Assembly (NCBI GenBank): GCA_004560915.1
Contig: SFTR01000040.1
Coordinates: 1-8,502, forward strand
Length of the DNA stretch: 8,502 nt
Reading direction: 5' to 3'
Origin: a bacterium
GTDB lineage: Bacteria > Bacillota_I > Bacilli_A > RF39 > UBA660
Shown here: piece by piece, positions 1-6,016 of the stretch
Layout: every line of letters begins with the position of its first letter
How positions within the stretch are numbered: the first letter of the stretch is position 1
Made by a program: the position numbers and the translations under genes
The notes under the pieces: generated by a model
The model's input: only the letters and a program-made list of their open reading frames with translations
Database searches by the model: none
What the model was told of the DNA's origin: nothing

Positions 1-209
1 TTAGGATGTTCTACAAGTCTTCCATATAATATATAATCAACATCCATATTAACTTCAGCAAAACTACCAGTAAATCCAATAACTTTATTTACATACTCCT
101 TCATATCTTCATCATTAGTTTCACGTACCTTAAAAATACCAACTTTATATGGTCCATTATTACTCTCATAAATAATTTTTCTAATATTTCCAAGTATGTA
201 TTTCTTCAT
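1..209 (-). CDS. recD2: RecD2-type ATP-dependent DNA helicase, N-terminal fragment
   Basis: Only the first 69 codons are present; the gene runs off the left edge of the window. The translation begins MKKYILGNIRKIIYES and contains VIGFTGSF followed by YILYGRLVEHP near residues 47-69. This is the pattern of the N-terminal OB-like domain of RecD2 (YrrC-type) helicases, where a 'TG.F..l...d.Y..yG..veHP' stretch precedes the helix-hairpin-helix and the SF1B motor. RecD2 proteins are 5'-3' helicases linked to DNA repair and replication-fork maintenance in bacteria lacking RecBC; none of the ATPase motifs lie in this window. The ATG at 209 is the only plausible start, since no ATG or GTG occurs in frame just upstream. 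There is no Shine-Dalgarno sequence, and an extended -10 element ends 7 nt before the ATG, suggesting leaderless translation. It follows the YfhO gene on the same strand after 56 bases. Family call fairly sure from the pattern; full function rests on unseen sequence. Confidence 0.82.
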   Translation of the reverse strand, partial: MKKYILGNIRKIIYESNNGPYKVGIFKVRETNDEDMKEYVNKVIGFTGSFAEVNMDVDYILYGRLVEHP

Positions 210-225
210 ACAAACTATATTAACA
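210..225 (-). promoter_or_regulatory. Extended -10 promoter giving a probably leaderless recD2 mRNA
   Basis: On the minus strand TGT-TAATAT occupies 225..217: a TGn extension plus a -10 hexamer with 4 of 6 matches to TATAAT. Seven bases then separate it from the ATG at 209, so transcription would begin at or next to the start codon. No convincing -35 hexamer is visible at the expected distance, which extended -10 promoters do not need. In this AT-rich background a chance match is possible. Confidence 0.45.
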
Positions 226-265
226 CAAATACCTAAAAAATAACATAATAAAAGAAAAAATATTT

Positions 266-2773
266 CTACTTTTTCTTTATAAATTTTAATAAATTTTTAT
301 GAAACACGAGAACATATATAACCAACCCCATAAAACTCATAATAAGTCCTAAAATTTTAAAAGGAGCTTTATATTCTATAACTATATTATGTTTACCTTT
401 AGGTAACTTAAATCCTACATATGCAGTATTTACTTTTTCATAACTTACTTCTTTACCATCAACTTTAATTTTAAATCCTTTATCATATGGAAGAGTTGTT
501 ACAAAATATCCATCTTTCTCTGTCTCAACACTAGCATATATTTTATCACCCTTAGTTTTATCACTAATATTTACTTCAGTTACTTTATTATTAACATCTT
601 TAATATCACTATAATCCATATAATATATTTTAAGATTATCTATTTTATACATTCCTTTAAAGAAACTAACTTCTACTTTATTAGATGTATCTCCACTTAT
701 AACATAATTAAATGTAGTGTTACCATTATAATATTTCCATTCTTTACAAGTTAGTTTATTTAAATTACCATTTATTGTTATACCAAGGTCTCCTACTCTA
801 CATGATTGAGGAGTTAAATTAAAACTAATAAATATTATTTTATTACGAGCATCTTCTGGTATATCTATAAGCATTCTACTATTATTCTTTTTAACAGTTA
901 TACTGTCTCCATTATTTACAATACTTGGATCCATATATTTAATATCACTTTGTCTAATAAATGTTTCTTTAATCTTACTATTAAACACATTATTAGTTTT
1001 TTCATTCACAACAACATTATTAAGTATTACTTCATTATTATATGGAAACTTCAACTTACTATAATCTTTCTTATTATAATAATTATAACTTACATACATA
1101 AATGGAAGTACATCCACGTTTTCATATAAACTAGTATTTCCAATACTATCTATCTTTTTATATCCAGTTATATCTACATCGTCCCCAATAAAATACTTAT
1201 TATTTGAAAACATTAAATACATTAAATCTTTATTAGCACTCACTATTAATCTATTTCTAGATTGCATAGGAACTTCTAAAGTATCAAACATAAATATATT
1301 ATAGTTAGAGTTTCCAGTAGATGAATATATATAATCAGAATATATATTTAAGTTACCATATATATTATTAACATTCTCTAATTTTAAATTATATAAAGTT
1401 GTATGATTATACCCTTTAGGTACTTTTTTAACTAATGCTTCTTGATTTTTATTTTCATCATTATATATATCACTCTTATTAACAAGAGTATCTTTATTAT
1501 TAGCTCCACAACTATAAATAAATAAAACTACTATAGTAAACACTTTAAGTAAATATTTAGTTTCAACTTTTATACTTAAAATTATAACTATTAAAGTAAT
1601 TATAAAATCTAAATAGAAATAATTTACATAATTACTTTCACCAACATATATTAAGAATAAAGTCATAACAGAAGCAATTAATAACTTCTTAACATCTATC
1701 TTCTTATCATACACTTTCTTAAACATAAGAGTAACTACATATACATATAAAGGCATGAAAGGTATTAATACTTTAGCATCTATATACATAGCACCATTAA
1801 GTAAATAATTTATAAATGGAAATACTATTAAACTAATTAAACTAATAAATAGAAATCTACTCTCACGTTTTTTATCTAAGAGTAACACTATCAAACCAAT
1901 TAATGCAAATGATGTAAGACCTATTCCATAAGAATGATACATTAAATATTTAATATTTATTCTAGGAACTATTAAATCTTTTAAACTTATACTTATTTCA
2001 TTTGAAAGTCTTCCATTAAGTATAGCATAGAATGTTGGTACTAATAAAACACTAGTTATAAGAATACCAATCATTATAGGTATTAAAAACTTAATACCAT
2101 CTTTTATAAAACTCTTAAATGTAATTTTTTTATTTAAAGTTATATACTTATAAACACCATAAACTATTATTGATAATATCGCAGGTATACTATAGTAGTA
2201 ACTCATAAGTATAATAAGTATTACTGATATACAAAGTAGTTTACTATTTCCTTTTTCAAAATACTTATCTACACCAAATAATGCAAGTATTAAAAATGGC
2301 ATATAATTCATAAACATAATATGTCTATGTGAATGAAATAATAACGGAGTTGCTGTCATAAACACAATACTTCCAAGTAAACATATATCACTACTAAACT
2401 TATTATGTTTTAAGAAATAATAAAATAATATAACACTACTATATACAAGAATAATACTACTTACTTGTATATAACTTTTCATACTTATAAATGGTAAAAA
2501 ATATGAAATAATTATAACAGGATTAAATAGTCCATAATAACTATAATTATATATATTTTGACCACTTCCTAAATTTAAAGCAAAATCAGGAAATATATTT
2601 AATGTTTTATAAAATAAACTTCTAAAGTATTCAGGAATAACTGAATGCTGAGTATTCCAATCAAGTATACTTCCATATAAAGTATTATTTCTTAATATAA
2701 AAACTATTATACCTATAAATATAACAGTAATAACTACTAAATTAATTTTATCCTTCTTATTAATCTTTTCCAT
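266..2773 (-). CDS. yfhO: YfhO-family polytopic membrane protein (GT-C-like, probable envelope glycosylation)
   Basis: 835 residues, close to the usual length for the family. One membrane helix at about residues 10-27 is followed by an extracytoplasmic loop containing LDWNTQ (D38, Q42), the place where GT-C glycosyltransferases carry a catalytic Asp. Next come LGSG (68-71) and YSYYGLFNP (77-85), the conserved YfhO pattern. Some ten further hydrophobic segments run to about residue 425. A soluble beta-rich domain (about 430-800) follows, ending GYFVTTLPYDKGFKIKVDG and a Gly-Lys hairpin before the last helix (about 808-825) and a basic KFIKKK tail. In Bacillus subtilis YfhO acts with CsbB and GtcA in lipoteichoic acid glycosylation; the substrate here is unknown and no CsbB or GtcA partner is in the window. 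Start chosen at 2773 because a consensus-like promoter lies about 17 nt upstream; there is no clear Shine-Dalgarno sequence. No hairpin terminator follows; recD2 starts 56 bases on. Confidence 0.85.
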   Translation of the reverse strand: MEKINKKDKINLVVITVIFIGIIVFILRNNTLYGSILDWNTQHSVIPEYFRSLFYKTLNIFPDFALNLGSGQNIYNYSYYGLFNPVIIISYFLPFISMKSYIQVSSIILVYSSVILFYYFLKHNKFSSDICLLGSIVFMTATPLLFHSHRHIMFMNYMPFLILALFGVDKYFEKGNSKLLCISVILIILMSYYYSIPAILSIIVYGVYKYITLNKKITFKSFIKDGIKFLIPIMIGILITSVLLVPTFYAILNGRLSNEISISLKDLIVPRINIKYLMYHSYGIGLTSFALIGLIVLLLDKKRESRFLFISLISLIVFPFINYLLNGAMYIDAKVLIPFMPLYVYVVTLMFKKVYDKKIDVKKLLIASVMTLFLIYVGESNYVNYFYLDFIITLIVIILSIKVETKYLLKVFTIVVLFIYSCGANNKDTLVNKSDIYNDENKNQEALVKKVPKGYNHTTLYNLKLENVNNIYGNLNIYSDYIYSSTGNSNYNIFMFDTLEVPMQSRNRLIVSANKDLMYLMFSNNKYFIGDDVDITGYKKIDSIGNTSLYENVDVLPFMYVSYNYYNKKDYSKLKFPYNNEVILNNVVVNEKTNNVFNSKIKETFIRQSDIKYMDPSIVNNGDSITVKKNNSRMLIDIPEDARNKIIFISFNLTPQSCRVGDLGITINGNLNKLTCKEWKYYNGNTTFNYVISGDTSNKVEVSFFKGMYKIDNLKIYYMDYSDIKDVNNKVTEVNISDKTKGDKIYASVETEKDGYFVTTLPYDKGFKIKVDGKEVSYEKVNTAYVGFKLPKGKHNIVIEYKAPFKILGLIMSFMGLVIYVLVFHKNLLKFIKKK

Positions 2774-2789
2774 AACAAATCACAAGAAC

Positions 2790-2818
2790 ATTTTACATAA
2801 ATACACTCTAAAAGTCAA
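2790..2818 (-). promoter_or_regulatory. Sigma-A-type promoter of the YfhO gene
   Basis: The minus strand shows TTGACT (2818..2813), a 17-base spacer, then TAAAAT (2795..2790). The -35 matches TTGACA at 5 of 6 and the -10 matches TATAAT at 5 of 6. Transcription should start near 2783, leaving about 8-10 nt of leader before the ATG at 2773 and no room for a standard ribosome site; none is seen. It lies immediately downstream of the preceding terminator, so the YfhO gene has its own start. Confidence 0.75.
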
Positions 2819-2825
2819 TCAAACT

Positions 2826-2847
2826 AAAAAGACTATTTCTAGTCTTT
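2826..2847 (-). terminator. Intrinsic terminator after the frameshifted small gene
   Basis: On the minus strand AAAGACTA (2847..2840), a GAAA loop, then TAGTCTTT (2835..2828) continue into a run of T ending at 2826: an 8-bp stem with a tetraloop and U-tract. It overlaps the TAA stop of the small gene. The stem core AGACTA/TAGTCT is shared with the terminator at 5112-5133. Confidence 0.8.
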
Positions 2848-2976
2848 ACTTAGCTCCACCGAATGCTACATAGCTACTCTTAGAAGTTTCAACTGTTCCA
2901 TAACTTACATTATTAAAGAAATAACACAAATAAGTAACACCCCTATTAAAACCTTTAACCACTTACCTTCATTCAT
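2846..2976 (-). pseudogene. Small membrane-protein gene with an apparent one-base frameshift (about 43 residues if repaired)
   Basis: Not assignable to a known family. From the ATG at 2976 one frame reads MNEGKWLKVLIGVLLICVIS and stops at TAA 2907..2905 after 23 residues: a short charged start and a transmembrane helix. An overlapping frame, open from 2962, continues FFNNVSYGTVETSKSSYV and ends AFGGAK with TAA at 2848..2846, exactly where a strong terminator begins. The total of 131 bases is one short of a multiple of three. Adding one base, for instance in the TTTC run near 2919, would give one 43-residue protein with an N-terminal membrane helix and a polar Ser/Thr/Gly-rich tail. The terminator on the second-frame stop argues that this was, or is, a real gene. 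It could be a true pseudogene, an assembly or sequencing error in a short homopolymer, or two unrelated chance ORFs. I see no standard slippery heptamer. Confidence 0.5.
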
Positions 2977-3054
2977 ATACACACTTCTATTCTAAAAAAT
3001 GTTCTATTAAATTATATTTTCAAAAGCAATAATCTTTATAAAATAATTTATGTA

Positions 3055-3079
3055 TGTTAAAATTAATATGGTGAAGTAT
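3055..3079 (+). promoter_or_regulatory. Extended -10 promoter with ribosome site at the mRNA 5' end (DUF1292 gene)
   Basis: TGT-TAAAAT spans 3055-3063 (TGn extension plus a 5-of-6 -10). A weak -35 match, TTTATA, lies at 3035-3040 with 17-base spacing. Transcription should start near 3070, so the message would begin with GGTGAAG, which serves as the Shine-Dalgarno sequence for the ATG at 3080. The block ATGGTGAAGTATATGAAA (3068-3085) is identical to the one in front of cdsA. It decides the start of the downstream gene. Confidence 0.6.
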
Positions 3080-3319
3080 ATGAAAGATAAATTAACTTTT
3101 AAATTAAAAGAAGATGGTACTGAGAAAGAATATTTTATAATTAAAATGTTTACATATAAGAATAATGATTATATGATTTATACTGAAAATAATGATACTA
3201 AAGATGTATATGCAGCAAAATATGAAATTAAAGATGATGAACTAAAATTATATGAAATTGAAACTGATGATGAATGGAATCATATAGATAGCATATTATC
3301 TATTATAGGAGAAGAATAA
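3080..3319 (+). CDS. DUF1292-family small acidic protein
   Basis: 79 residues from the preferred ATG at 3080. A longer reading from 3050 (89 residues) is open but would begin upstream of the predicted transcription start. The sequence is acidic, with alternating beta-type segments: LTFKLKEDGTEKEYFIIKMF, NNDYMIYTE, KYEIKDDELKLYEI, ending in a short helix with DDEWNHIDSILSIIGEE. This matches the DUF1292 (YrzB-like) pattern of 'e.e..f.vl..f...d.eY.....' strands, a 'l.l.ei.ddee' stretch and a terminal 'W..v...l..l' helix. Members are small cytoplasmic proteins without a settled function, common in Bacillota and usually found near ruvX/yrrK and alaS, which are not seen here. Its TAA stop overlaps the start of the next gene by one base (TAATG), so the two are almost certainly co-translated. 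Confidence 0.72.
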   Translation: MKDKLTFKLKEDGTEKEYFIIKMFTYKNNDYMIYTENNDTKDVYAAKYEIKDDELKLYEIETDDEWNHIDSILSIIGEE

Positions 3320-4650
3320 TGAATGCAATAAGATTTATGGTAGATGACAATGATAAAGTCATAGGTTGTGTATTTTCTCATAATATTTATGAAGAAGGCT
3401 TTAAAAGAATTAAAATGGAACCTATTAGATTAAACTCTTTAGTTAGATTATTTGCAGAAGAATATCAAAGACAAATGGATGAAAAAATTAACGAAGATAA
3501 TATTATTATTTCATTTTATGATGTAGATGATAGAGCTTTAACTGAACTAGAAAAGATAAGTAAAGATTATGAAAAAAGATTAGAAAGAATTAGAGAAAAA
3601 GCTAGATTAGAAAGACAAGAAGAAAAAATGCATGTAGATTATACTTGCAATAAAGAATACTTAAAAGGTAAAAATAGAACTGTTACTAGAACTAAAAGGA
3701 AAGTAAACCCAGTAGTTGCTACTATATCAGCCCTAGCCTTATCTACAGTTATATTATTAAGTACTGCTACAAAATCAAATACTGAATCTTTTGAAATTGC
3801 TGACGATCCAAGTATCTCTTATGCTCAAAATATAGAAGATGATATTAATAGAGAATTTAATACTCCAGCAATAGAAGTCATAGAAGATGAACCAATAGAA
3901 ATGGAAACACAAGCTATAGAACCTACTGAAGAAACAATGACTATGAATGAAAGTCTAGTACACTATGAAGCACCTAAAGAAAAAGAGATAGTTAATCCAT
4001 TTAAACTTGATAATGAAGATTTAACTTCATCAGATAAATATCTAAATTGTAAAGATAAATATTATACTGTTATAGAAAAATATGCTAAAGAATATGGACT
4101 AGACCCTATGGTAATGCTTGCAATAGCTACTCAAGAAAGAGGAGAACACTCTGAAGTTGTAGAACAAAATGGTGGACTTGGTTTATTTCAAGTACAAATT
4201 GAAGGTGGATGGAACTGGGATAATAAAAGCGTAACTGTATTTAATTATGATACAAATCAAGAAGAAACAATAACTATAACAAAAGAAAATGCAAAAACAC
4301 TAGAAGGTAATGTAAAATATGCTTGTGCCCTATTTCAAAATGCTTTAAAAGAACAAAAATATAATATACCAAGAGCAATCCAAAGTTATAATTATGGAAC
4401 TACTTATATGTCTAGTGTAATAAATGCTTGTCAAAACAATACAGGACTTTCAAAAGAAGCATTAAGTGACCCAGCAAACTTAACATGGATTAATTATAGA
4501 AATGTAGTTGGTGGAGGAGACTCACACTACTTAGAAAATGTTCTAAGATATTTGCCTAATGAAACACAAATAGAAATGAAAAAACCAGACGGAGAAATAG
4601 TCACTATGACATATGAAAATCCATCACTAGAAACAGGTATAACAAGATAA
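3319..4650 (+). CDS. Membrane-anchored lytic-transglycosylase-like (SLT/lysozyme fold) protein
   Basis: 443 residues, type II membrane topology. Residues 1-75 form a small cytoplasmic domain I do not recognise; 76-104 are a highly charged probable coiled coil (EKRLERIREKARLERQEEK). A basic patch KRKVN precedes a single helix at about 131-149. Residues 155-235 are an acidic, low-complexity extracellular linker rich in Glu, Pro and Thr. From about 245 an SLT/lysozyme-like domain follows: YAKEYGLDPMVMLAIATQER with the likely catalytic Glu at 273, GGLGLFQVQ (285-293), and AIQSYNYG (353-360), equivalent to the 'A...YN.G' motif. It should cleave peptidoglycan glycan strands outside the membrane. 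The Glu sits in TQERG rather than the usual 'ES.f', so activity is inferred. AGGAGAAG lies inside the upstream gene 5 nt before the ATG. The link to a DUF1292 protein suggests regulation from the cytoplasm, which is speculative. Confidence 0.78.
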   Translation: MNAIRFMVDDNDKVIGCVFSHNIYEEGFKRIKMEPIRLNSLVRLFAEEYQRQMDEKINEDNIIISFYDVDDRALTELEKISKDYEKRLERIREKARLERQEEKMHVDYTCNKEYLKGKNRTVTRTKRKVNPVVATISALALSTVILLSTATKSNTESFEIADDPSISYAQNIEDDINREFNTPAIEVIEDEPIEMETQAIEPTEETMTMNESLVHYEAPKEKEIVNPFKLDNEDLTSSDKYLNCKDKYYTVIEKYAKEYGLDPMVMLAIATQERGEHSEVVEQNGGLGLFQVQIEGGWNWDNKSVTVFNYDTNQEETITITKENAKTLEGNVKYACALFQNALKEQKYNIPRAIQSYNYGTTYMSSVINACQNNTGLSKEALSDPANLTWINYRNVVGGGDSHYLENVLRYLPNETQIEMKKPDGEIVTMTYENPSLETGITR

Positions 4651-4686
4651 AAAAATACTTAAGATTTAAGTCTTAAGTATTTTATT
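4651..4686. terminator. Bidirectional intrinsic terminator between convergent genes
   Basis: AATACTTAAGA (4654-4664), a 6-base loop, and TCTTAAGTATT (4671-4681) make a perfect 11-bp stem. It is flanked by an A-run on the left and a T-rich stretch on the right, so it can end transcription on both strands. It sits directly after the TAA of the SLT-like gene and abuts the TAA of the converging 100-residue gene. Confidence 0.85.
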
Positions 4687-4984
4687 TTAATTCTAAATTC
4701 TTATCTTTACGAGCAAGTACATTTCTAACATCTTCTACTCTATCATATGGAACAACTACTATATCATATTCCCATGCAAATAAGTCATCATCTAAAGCAT
4801 CAATAATACAAGATCTATATATACATCTTTCATCCAAATTAGTCGCAAATGTTGCTCCTGACTTTGTATAATAACACATTCTAGCCATCAAAGCACTTTT
4901 AAGACCACTATCACTTACATGTCTTACTAAACATAACTTTGATATCTCTTCATACTTCTCTTCTGATAATTCTAAATATTTCAT
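4682..4984 (-). CDS. Uncharacterised 100-residue protein
   Basis: I do not recognise this protein. The start at 4984 is preferred over a GTG at 4996 because GGGGG (4994..4990) lies 5 nt before the ATG as a good ribosome site and the predicted transcription start is at about 4995. It begins MKYLELSEEKYEEISKL, a charged amphipathic helix. A middle section holds three cysteines (CLVRH, MCYYT, ERCIYRSC, four in all) and ends in beta-like hydrophobic EYDIVVVPYDRVEDVRNVLA and a charged tail. There is no signal peptide or membrane segment, so it is probably cytoplasmic and alpha/beta. The spaced cysteines do not form a clear zinc-ribbon CxxC pair. It lies just downstream of tRNA-Arg on the same strand and ends in the shared bidirectional terminator. 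Confidence 0.65.
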   Translation of the reverse strand: MKYLELSEEKYEEISKLCLVRHVSDSGLKSALMARMCYYTKSGATFATNLDERCIYRSCIIDALDDDLFAWEYDIVVVPYDRVEDVRNVLARKDKNLELK

Positions 4985-5007
4985 AATATCCCCCACTACA
5001 TAATATA
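4985..5007 (-). promoter_or_regulatory. Probable promoter and 5'-terminal ribosome site of the 100-residue gene
   Basis: On the minus strand TATATT (5007..5002, 5 of 6) lies 7 nt before a predicted start near 4995, immediately followed by GGGGGATATT and the ATG at 4984. The leader would be about 11 nt with the ribosome site at its very 5' end. No good -35 is visible; the upstream sequence is the end of the tRNA. Read-through from the tRNA promoter is an alternative. Confidence 0.45.
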
Positions 5008-5015
5008 CAATAATA

Positions 5016-5092
5016 TGGCGTCCATGATTGGAATCGAACCAACGACCTATCGCTTAGGAGGCGATTGCTCTATCCTACTGAGCTACATGGAC
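5016..5092 (-). tRNA. tRNA-Arg, anticodon CCT, CCA end encoded
   Basis: The full cloverleaf can be folded by hand. Acceptor stem: GTCCATG pairs with CATGGAC, 7 of 7. D arm: GCTC/GAGC. Anticodon arm: ATCGC/GCGAT around loop CTCCTAA, with anticodon CCT at 5058..5056. T arm: GTTGG/CCAAT with loop TTCGATT. The discriminator base is G at 5019 and CCA is encoded at 5018..5016. It reads AGG codons, which are rare in these genes compared with AGA. An extended -10 element lies just upstream and an unknown gene just downstream. Confidence 0.97.
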
Positions 5093-5100
5093 ACATAATT

Positions 5101-5109
5101 ATTGTAACA
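5101..5109 (-). promoter_or_regulatory. Extended -10 promoter of tRNA-Arg
   Basis: TGT-TACAAT lies at 5109..5101 on the minus strand (TGn plus a 5-of-6 -10). The mature tRNA begins 8 nt downstream at 5092. The region where a -35 would sit is taken up by the terminator of the upstream operon, so this looks like a -35-independent promoter wedged between terminator and tRNA. Confidence 0.6.
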
Positions 5110-5111
5110 CT

Positions 5112-5133
5112 AAAAAAGACTAGATACTAGTCT
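5112..5133 (-). terminator. Intrinsic terminator of the cdsA-rseP operon
   Basis: On the minus strand AGACTAG (5133..5127), loop TAT, CTAGTCT (5123..5117), followed by TTTTT to 5112. The stop codon of the HD-domain gene (TAG, 5134..5132) overlaps the base of the stem. The stem closely resembles that of the terminator at 2826-2847. Confidence 0.82.
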
Positions 5134-5620
5134 AAATTAACTTATAAAAAGATAATAATGCATAACAGAAATTAGCCTTTATTTCAAATCTAAAAAATTC
5201 ATAAAAACTAACTAACTTATCACATATACTTACTATTTTAGATTCCCTATACTTAGGTTTAACCCTAGTAATTGGATACATATGAGTAAGTATTATATCT
5301 TCTTCCATTTCATTTATCTCAAAGAATCTAGATGCATTATTTAATGCTTCTTTTGGATGACTTCTTAAGAAATCTCTGTATCTATTATCAGTTTTATTTA
5401 TATCATCAAGAGTAAAAAAGTCATGCATCAATGCACCTCTAGTACATGATATATAATCAAGACCTAATCTATATGAGAAAAAGAAACTCATCTTTGCTAC
5501 TCTATTTATATGATTTAATCTATTATCACCATGATGTATAATAGACTTTAATTCTCTAAATTTATTTACACTATAAAACTCACTATATATTTCATAGTAT
5601 AATCCTTTTCTATAATTCAT
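5132..5620 (-). CDS. Small HD-domain metal-dependent phosphohydrolase
   Basis: 162 residues, soluble, last gene of the operon. The HD-superfamily ligands are in order: H37 (LNHINRVAK), H66-D67 (ALMHDFF), H88 (SHPKEAL), H113 (THMYPI) and D134 (SICDKL). The H...HD...H...H...D arrangement is typical of two-metal HD hydrolases. The spacing and the motifs 'HPK.AL..A..FF.....EEDII..HM.P.T...PKY.ES.IV...DK' match a family of short stand-alone HD proteins annotated only as 'phosphohydrolase' in Bacillota; the substrate (a nucleotide or other phosphoester) is unknown. The N-terminal 28 residues are aromatic-rich, and the C-terminus after 140 is unusually short and ends in the terminator. AAGGTG lies 12 nt before the ATG, a rather long spacing. 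It starts 24 nt after the stop of the 123-residue gene. Confidence 0.8.
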   Translation of the reverse strand: MNYRKGLYYEIYSEFYSVNKFRELKSIIHHGDNRLNHINRVAKMSFFFSYRLGLDYISCTRGALMHDFFTLDDINKTDNRYRDFLRSHPKEALNNASRFFEINEMEEDIILTHMYPITRVKPKYRESKIVSICDKLVSFYEFFRFEIKANFCYALLSFYKLI

Positions 5621-5644
5621 TTTTTATTACCACACCTTATTTTT

Positions 5645-6016
5645 TTAAATCCATCTAGGAATATACAAATTTCTTGTAAATCCTTCCATATACTTATCAT
5701 ACTCAGCTAATATAGTTTTAACTATAACACCTATAACATCAGTCTCCCTTTTAGAAACTTTTAAAGACGTTAAAGCATTAGTTAGCATAGTTTTAAATTC
5801 TCTATCATCTATATATCTAAGTACAGCCTTATTTAAATTACTAACCCTCTTTAATTCATTTTTATCTTTTATATTTATTTTAAAGATATATGTCTGAAAA
5901 ATAGTTATTATCTTATCAGTCATATAATCAAGTTCACTAAATTCTTCATTTATTATTCTATAATAATCAGGACAATATTTAAGAATAACCTTATTATCTA
6001 AATAACTATTTTTCAT
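5645..6016 (-). CDS. Uncharacterised 123-residue helical protein
   Basis: I do not recognise this protein. It has no signal peptide or membrane segment and appears mainly helical and charged: residues 1-30 contain YCPDYYRIINEEFSELDYM, 32-50 an amphipathic segment TDKIITIFQTYIFKINIK, then NLNKAVLRYIDDREFKTML and LKVSKRETDVIGVIVKTIL helices, ending TRNLYIPRWI. Its ATG at 6016 directly abuts the rseP stop (TAAATG), and GGTGA within the last rseP codons acts as its ribosome site, so it is translationally coupled to rseP. A role connected with RseP or the following HD protein is a guess from position only. Base composition is like its neighbours. Confidence 0.7.
   Translation of the reverse strand: MKNSYLDNKVILKYCPDYYRIINEEFSELDYMTDKIITIFQTYIFKINIKDKNELKRVSNLNKAVLRYIDDREFKTMLTNALTSLKVSKRETDVIGVIVKTILAEYDKYMEGFTRNLYIPRWI

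Noticed and set aside
210..265. Terminator between the YfhO gene and recD2
   Set aside because: The stretch is T-rich on the minus strand but no inverted repeat able to form a stable stem is visible.
2905..2976. Programmed -1 frameshifting in the small gene
   Set aside because: No X XXY YYZ slippery heptamer in the right frame and no downstream stem except the terminator at the end; decay or sequence error is simpler.
3000..3054. Minus-strand promoter for the small frameshifted gene (TATAAT at 3016..3011, TAGAAT at 2994..2989)
   Set aside because: Both hexamers lack a -35 or TGn extension at proper spacing, and such hexamers are common by chance in this AT-rich region; not listed as a feature.
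3050..3079. Upstream ATG at 3050 as the start of the DUF1292 gene
   Set aside because: It would place the start codon upstream of and inside the extended -10 element; the ATG at 3080 has GGTGAAG before it and matches the layout at cdsA.
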